A stretch of 8,805 nucleotides of DNA, taken from the NCBI GenBank assembly GCA_030731565.1, contig JANQTT010000086.1, positions 1 through 8,805 of the forward strand, in the 5' to 3' direction. A program made the translations under genes and the position numbers. The notes beneath the pieces are model-generated. The model saw nothing but the letters and a program-made list of their open reading frames with translations. It was not told the origin of the DNA and did no database searches. Origin of the DNA: Rickettsiaceae bacterium. Its GTDB lineage: Bacteria; Pseudomonadota; Alphaproteobacteria; Rickettsiales; Rickettsiaceae. Below, piece by piece: positions 5,774 through 8,805 of the stretch (position 1 is its first letter; every line of letters starts with the position of its first letter).

Positions 5774-6922
5774 ATGTCTTTAGATAAAAAATATCAGAAA
5801 AAAACAATTCTGCAAGTTGTGCCCGCTTTAATATCTGGTGGAGTTGAAAGAGGAACATTAGAAATAGCAAAAAGTGTTGTGAAAGCTGGGCATAAATCAA
5901 TAGTTGTTTCTGCTGGTGGCCCAATGGTCGAATCATTAGTAGATAATGGATCAGAACATATTACGCTAAATGTAGCTAGCAAAAATCCAATAGTAATATG
6001 GGCAAATGCACGTAAAATAGCGAATATTATTCGTAGTAGGAATATTGATATTATACACGCGAGGTCAAGGGCTCCGGCTTGGAGTTGCTACTTGGCAGCA
6101 AAAGCGACAAACACAAAGCTGATTACTACTTTCCATGGCATTTATAATTTTAAAAATTTTCTTAAAAAATACTATAATAGCGTGATGACTGAAGGGCAAA
6201 GCGTTATAGCTGTTTCAAATTTTGTAAAGAAACATATTATTGATAATTATAAGGTCGTTCCAAATAAAATAATAGTTATCCATAGAGGAGTAGATCATCG
6301 TGAATTTTCTAAAGAGAATTTATCAGAAGATAAATTAAGTAGATATAAAGAAAAATATAAAATTCCTCCAAATACGCCAGTCCTTTTACTACCTTCAAGG
6401 TTCACGCGCTGGAAAGGGCACATGGTGCTAATTGAAGCTCTTGAGAAAATAAGGCACTTAAATTTTTATTGCATAATGGCAGGTGATCTAGCTAAACATC
6501 CGACATATGTATCGTGCATTAAAGAAAAGATTCATCAATATAAGCTACAAAGCCATATCCAATTGTTTGGCAATGAACCAGACATGGTAAGCCTTTATGG
6601 CATTTCAGACATAGTATTGTCGACTTCTATAGAGCCCGAAGCTTTTGGCCGGACAATTATTGAAGCCCAGGCTATGGAAAAGTTAGTAATAGCAACAAAT
6701 ATTGGTGGCGCTTGCGAGACTATCCAGGATGGATTAAATGGCTTCCATGTAGAACCTAATGATAGTATTGAACTTGCACAAAAGATAGAGCATTGTTTAT
6801 CGCTTATAGGCTCCGAGCAACAAAAAAATATGACAATGAACGCAAGGAAAACTGCCTCTGAAAATTTCTCTCTTGAAAAGATGCTTAAAAATACACTAGC
6901 GGTGTACGATCAGATCGACTAA
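5774..6922 (+). CDS. GT4-family glycosyltransferase, probable LPS or surface-glycan enzyme
   Basis: A 382-residue retaining GT-B fold glycosyltransferase. The N-terminal acceptor domain opens with ILQVVPALISGGVERGTLE (12-30), containing the glycine-rich GGVERG motif. IIHARSRAPAW (93-103) and TTFHGIYN (118-125) follow. The C-terminal donor domain has LLLPSRFTRWKGH (204-216), with R209 and K214 positioned to bind the nucleotide-sugar phosphates, and the EX7E motif E289 to E297 in EPEAFGRTIIEAQA. No membrane helix is predicted, so it is likely cytoplasmic at the inner membrane face. AGGA (5760-5763) precedes the ATG by 10 nt. Its neighbours give no sugar pathway, but lptD further right shows that LPS is exported, and similar alphaproteobacterial enzymes are annotated as LPS core transferases. 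Donor and acceptor cannot be deduced. It appears monocistronic, with convergent xseA 53 nt downstream. Confidence 0.88.
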   Translation: MSLDKKYQKKTILQVVPALISGGVERGTLEIAKSVVKAGHKSIVVSAGGPMVESLVDNGSEHITLNVASKNPIVIWANARKIANIIRSRNIDIIHARSRAPAWSCYLAAKATNTKLITTFHGIYNFKNFLKKYYNSVMTEGQSVIAVSNFVKKHIIDNYKVVPNKIIVIHRGVDHREFSKENLSEDKLSRYKEKYKIPPNTPVLLLPSRFTRWKGHMVLIEALEKIRHLNFYCIMAGDLAKHPTYVSCIKEKIHQYKLQSHIQLFGNEPDMVSLYGISDIVLSTSIEPEAFGRTIIEAQAMEKLVIATNIGGACETIQDGLNGFHVEPNDSIELAQKIEHCLSLIGSEQQKNMTMNARKTASENFSLEKMLKNTLAVYDQID

Positions 6923-6975
6923 ATATCAATCCTTAGGCGCTGTTAACAAAGATAGAAAGAATGAGGTTTTATCTA

Positions 6976-8316
6976 TTATTTTTTTGCTACTTCAATTTCG
7001 CCATCTTGCATTTTAATGTTTAGTATAGAACTTTGTTTTGCTTCGGCAAGTTTTGAAATATATTTGCCTTTTGAATCGCTAATCATAGCAAAGCCTCTTT
7101 TTAAAACATTATTATAATCAAGACTATTAAGTAGCGAGCTGTTTAGCGTTAGTTTATGCTGATATTCATTTAACAAGGTACTTTTTCTACTTAATAGAAT
7201 ATCATCAAATTGTTTGTATTGAAGGTACTTATATTTAAGTATTTTTATTGGTATTATGCGTGATATTGGGAAATATTTAAGCATGCTATTTTTTTGCCTT
7301 AGTAAGTTCGGAAGTGAGCCAAACAAACGAAACGAAAGATCGTCAATTTTTTGTGCATAACTTTCGACTGAGCTCTTCACTTGTTCAAGCGCTCTTTTAT
7401 TATTTGATAATGCCTGAGAATAAAACTTCACTAAATCTATAAGTCTTGTATACATACGGCTGCCAAGGACATCCAAAGTGTATTTCAGATCAGCCGCAAC
7501 TGGAACCGCAAATTCAGCGGCAGCCGTTGGTGTTGGCGCTCTTACATCAGCAGCAAGATCAATCAATGTATAATCAGTTTCATGCCCAACCGCAGAAATA
7601 ATTGGTATTTTTGAATTATACGTTGAGCGAACAACGTTTTCTTCATTAAATGACCATAAATCTTCAATAGAACCGCCTCCTCTTGCAACTATCAATAAAT
7701 CTGGTCTATGCTTTACATCTAATTTATTAAATTCATCTATTGCGTTTGACACTTCTGCAGCAGAGCTTTCTCCTTGAACCGCAACTGGCCATATAACCAA
7801 ATGAGTATGGCATCTATCAGTTATTCTGTGAATAATATCCTTAATTACCGCTCCTGAAATAGAGGTAATTATACCAATTTTCTTTGGAAAATACGGTAGT
7901 TTTTGTTTGTGATCTTTAGAAAAAAGGCCTTCTTGTTCTAGCTTTGCACGTCTTTCTTTTAATATTTTCATGAAAGCACCAGAACCAGCTGGCACTATAG
8001 ATTCAACTGATATTTGATACTTTGACTGGCCAGCATAAGCGGTAATTTTTCCAGTAACAACAACTTCCAGGCCTTCTTCAAGTTTAAAATTTGCTCTAGC
8101 TAAATTGTGTCTCCAACAAGTCGCGGCTAATACCGCATTATTATCTTTAAGAGAAAAATAACCATGGCCCGAGGCGGCTATTTTTAAACCCGAAACTTCA
8201 CCTTTTATTTTTACAATACCAAGCTCATTTTCAAGCAACCATTTTATTTTGCCCGAAATTTCTGAAACAGAAAATTCTGTTTGTGTTAAGTTATCTGTTA
8301 AATTATCTTCCAACAT
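6976..8316 (-). CDS. xseA: Exodeoxyribonuclease VII large subunit XseA
   Basis: Catalytic large subunit of exonuclease VII, which degrades single-stranded DNA from both ends to short oligonucleotides, working with several copies of the small subunit XseB (not in this window). The 446 residues match the family length of about 400-460. An N-terminal OB-fold domain covers about 15-110 (FSVSEISGKIKWLLE, GEVSGLK, GHGYFSLKD, VTGKI). The catalytic core has ITSISGAVIKDI (150-161), ARGGGSIEDLWSFN (211-224) and SAVGHETDYTLIDLAADVRAPTPTAAAE (241-268, written here as one conserved block). D160, R212, H245 and D248 appear to match the E. coli essential residues D155, R205, H238 and D241. A long helical region (about 275-395) should bind XseB, and VLKRGFAMI (404-412) is the conserved C-terminal segment. 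No clear ribosome binding site precedes the ATG at 8314-8316. Confidence 0.96.
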   Translation of the reverse strand: MLEDNLTDNLTQTEFSVSEISGKIKWLLENELGIVKIKGEVSGLKIAASGHGYFSLKDNNAVLAATCWRHNLARANFKLEEGLEVVVTGKITAYAGQSKYQISVESIVPAGSGAFMKILKERRAKLEQEGLFSKDHKQKLPYFPKKIGIITSISGAVIKDIIHRITDRCHTHLVIWPVAVQGESSAAEVSNAIDEFNKLDVKHRPDLLIVARGGGSIEDLWSFNEENVVRSTYNSKIPIISAVGHETDYTLIDLAADVRAPTPTAAAEFAVPVAADLKYTLDVLGSRMYTRLIDLVKFYSQALSNNKRALEQVKSSVESYAQKIDDLSFRLFGSLPNLLRQKNSMLKYFPISRIIPIKILKYKYLQYKQFDDILLSRKSTLLNEYQHKLTLNSSLLNSLDYNNVLKRGFAMISDSKGKYISKLAEAKQSSILNIKMQDGEIEVAKK

Positions 8317-8380
8317 AATGTATAGTGTTTTAGATTAAACCATAAACATTTCTAATGTGCACAAAATTAAACTAATTTAA
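8317..8380. promoter_or_regulatory. Divergent xseA/lptD promoter region
   Basis: The two divergent start codons are 64 bp apart, so both promoters must lie here or reach into the coding ends. For lptD, a weak candidate is TTTAGA (8329-8334) and TAATGT (8353-8358) with an 18-nt spacer. I find no convincing pair for xseA. No operator or dyad stands out. Confidence 0.3.
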
Positions 8381-8805
8381 ATGCTTAGAGTTTGCAAACT
8401 TTTACTCCTAATATTTTTTATTCCTCCTTTTATTGCAAGCGGAGCAACTTTTAGTAATAACGCCCTAAAAGCAAAAGAGGTACATTACGATGCTAAAAAA
8501 GATTTAATTACTGCTGAAGGTAACGTATTTGCTAGAATGGACGGGTATACAATTAATGCCCAAAAAATTATTTATGATTTAAAAAGTGATACCATCATCG
8601 CTGAAACAAATGTACAAATCACTGATAACAATGGGCGCATCATCAAGGGGGAAAAAGCTGTTTTTAAAGATAAGCTAAAACATGGCGTAATAGAAGGGTT
8701 TATTGCTAAGCTTGATCAAGATTCAATTTTAGCAGCAAGGCTTGCAAAAAGGTTAAATCAAAATAGGATTTTTCTAGAAAAATCTGTATTCACACCGTGT
8801 AAGAC
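8381..8805 (+). CDS. lptD: LPS-assembly outer-membrane protein LptD, N-terminal part (cut by right edge)
   Basis: LptD forms with LptE the outer-membrane translocon that inserts LPS into the outer leaflet. The 141 complete codons present cover the N-terminus only; the family has about 700-800 residues, so the beta-barrel is missing. A signal peptide is clear: a short basic start MLRVCK, a hydrophobic core LLLLIFFIPPFIA (7-19) and likely cleavage after about residue 19-22. The OstA/LptA-like periplasmic domain follows: ALKAKEVHYDAKKDLITAEG (28-47), NVFARMDGYTINAQKIIYD (48-66) and GRIIKGEKAVF (85-95), the repeated beta-strand pattern of LptA/LptD. It closes with FLEKSVFTPCK (131-141). The TPC motif at the end matches the alphaproteobacterial LptD cysteine motif as I recall it and separates LptD from LptA. 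Upstream is divergent xseA. The start is the first ATG of the frame and gives a proper signal peptide; the ribosome binding site is poor. Confidence 0.9.
   Translation, partial: MLRVCKLLLLIFFIPPFIASGATFSNNALKAKEVHYDAKKDLITAEGNVFARMDGYTINAQKIIYDLKSDTIIAETNVQITDNNGRIIKGEKAVFKDKLKHGVIEGFIAKLDQDSILAARLAKRLNQNRIFLEKSVFTPCK

Noticed and set aside
6950..6985. Possible intrinsic terminator after the glycosyltransferase (AGATA/TATCT stem followed by seven T)
   Set aside because: The stem is only 5 bp, A/T-rich, with a 15-nt loop, so it is too weak to call.

Overview
This AT-rich window has short intergenic gaps and most resembles an alphaproteobacterium of the Rickettsiales type. The support is an iscR, second desulfurase, iscS order like the one I recall from Rickettsia, an ABHD10-like hydrolase, and short palindromic DNA between genes. 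The lptD start implies an LPS-bearing outer membrane, which argues against Anaplasma, Ehrlichia and Wolbachia. This placement is inferred from gene content and recalled sequences, not from a search.

Region 1 (1-2225, minus strand) is the head of an ISC iron-sulfur cluster operon. It reads iscR, then a NifS-like cysteine desulfurase, then iscS, which runs off the left edge. The iscR promoter carries a strong match to the type 1 IscR operator over its -35 box, so the classic [2Fe-2S]-IscR feedback loop is probably present.

Region 2 (2226-2558) is a gene-free divergent spacer. It holds a 16-bp perfect palindrome and a 99-bp palindromic element with 21-bp perfect terminal arms, probably a miniature mobile or repetitive element.

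Region 3 (2559-4978, plus strand) is a tight three-gene operon: rimK, an M14-type AstE/AspA-family zinc hydrolase, and a rimB-like retropepsin-fold protease. Together these look like a module that adds glutamates to ribosomal protein S6 and removes them. The hydrolase's part in it is a hypothesis.

Region 4 (4979-6922) has an ABHD10-like alpha/beta hydrolase (minus) whose stop directly abuts that of rimB. It is divergent, across only 30 bp, from a GT4-family glycosyltransferase (plus).

Region 5 (6976-8805) has xseA (minus), divergent across 64 bp from the 5' part of lptD (plus), which is cut by the right edge. No tRNA, rRNA, CRISPR array, transposase or clear intrinsic terminator was found. 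Most of the window is ordinary core genome. The glutamylation cassette and the palindromic element deserve the most attention.
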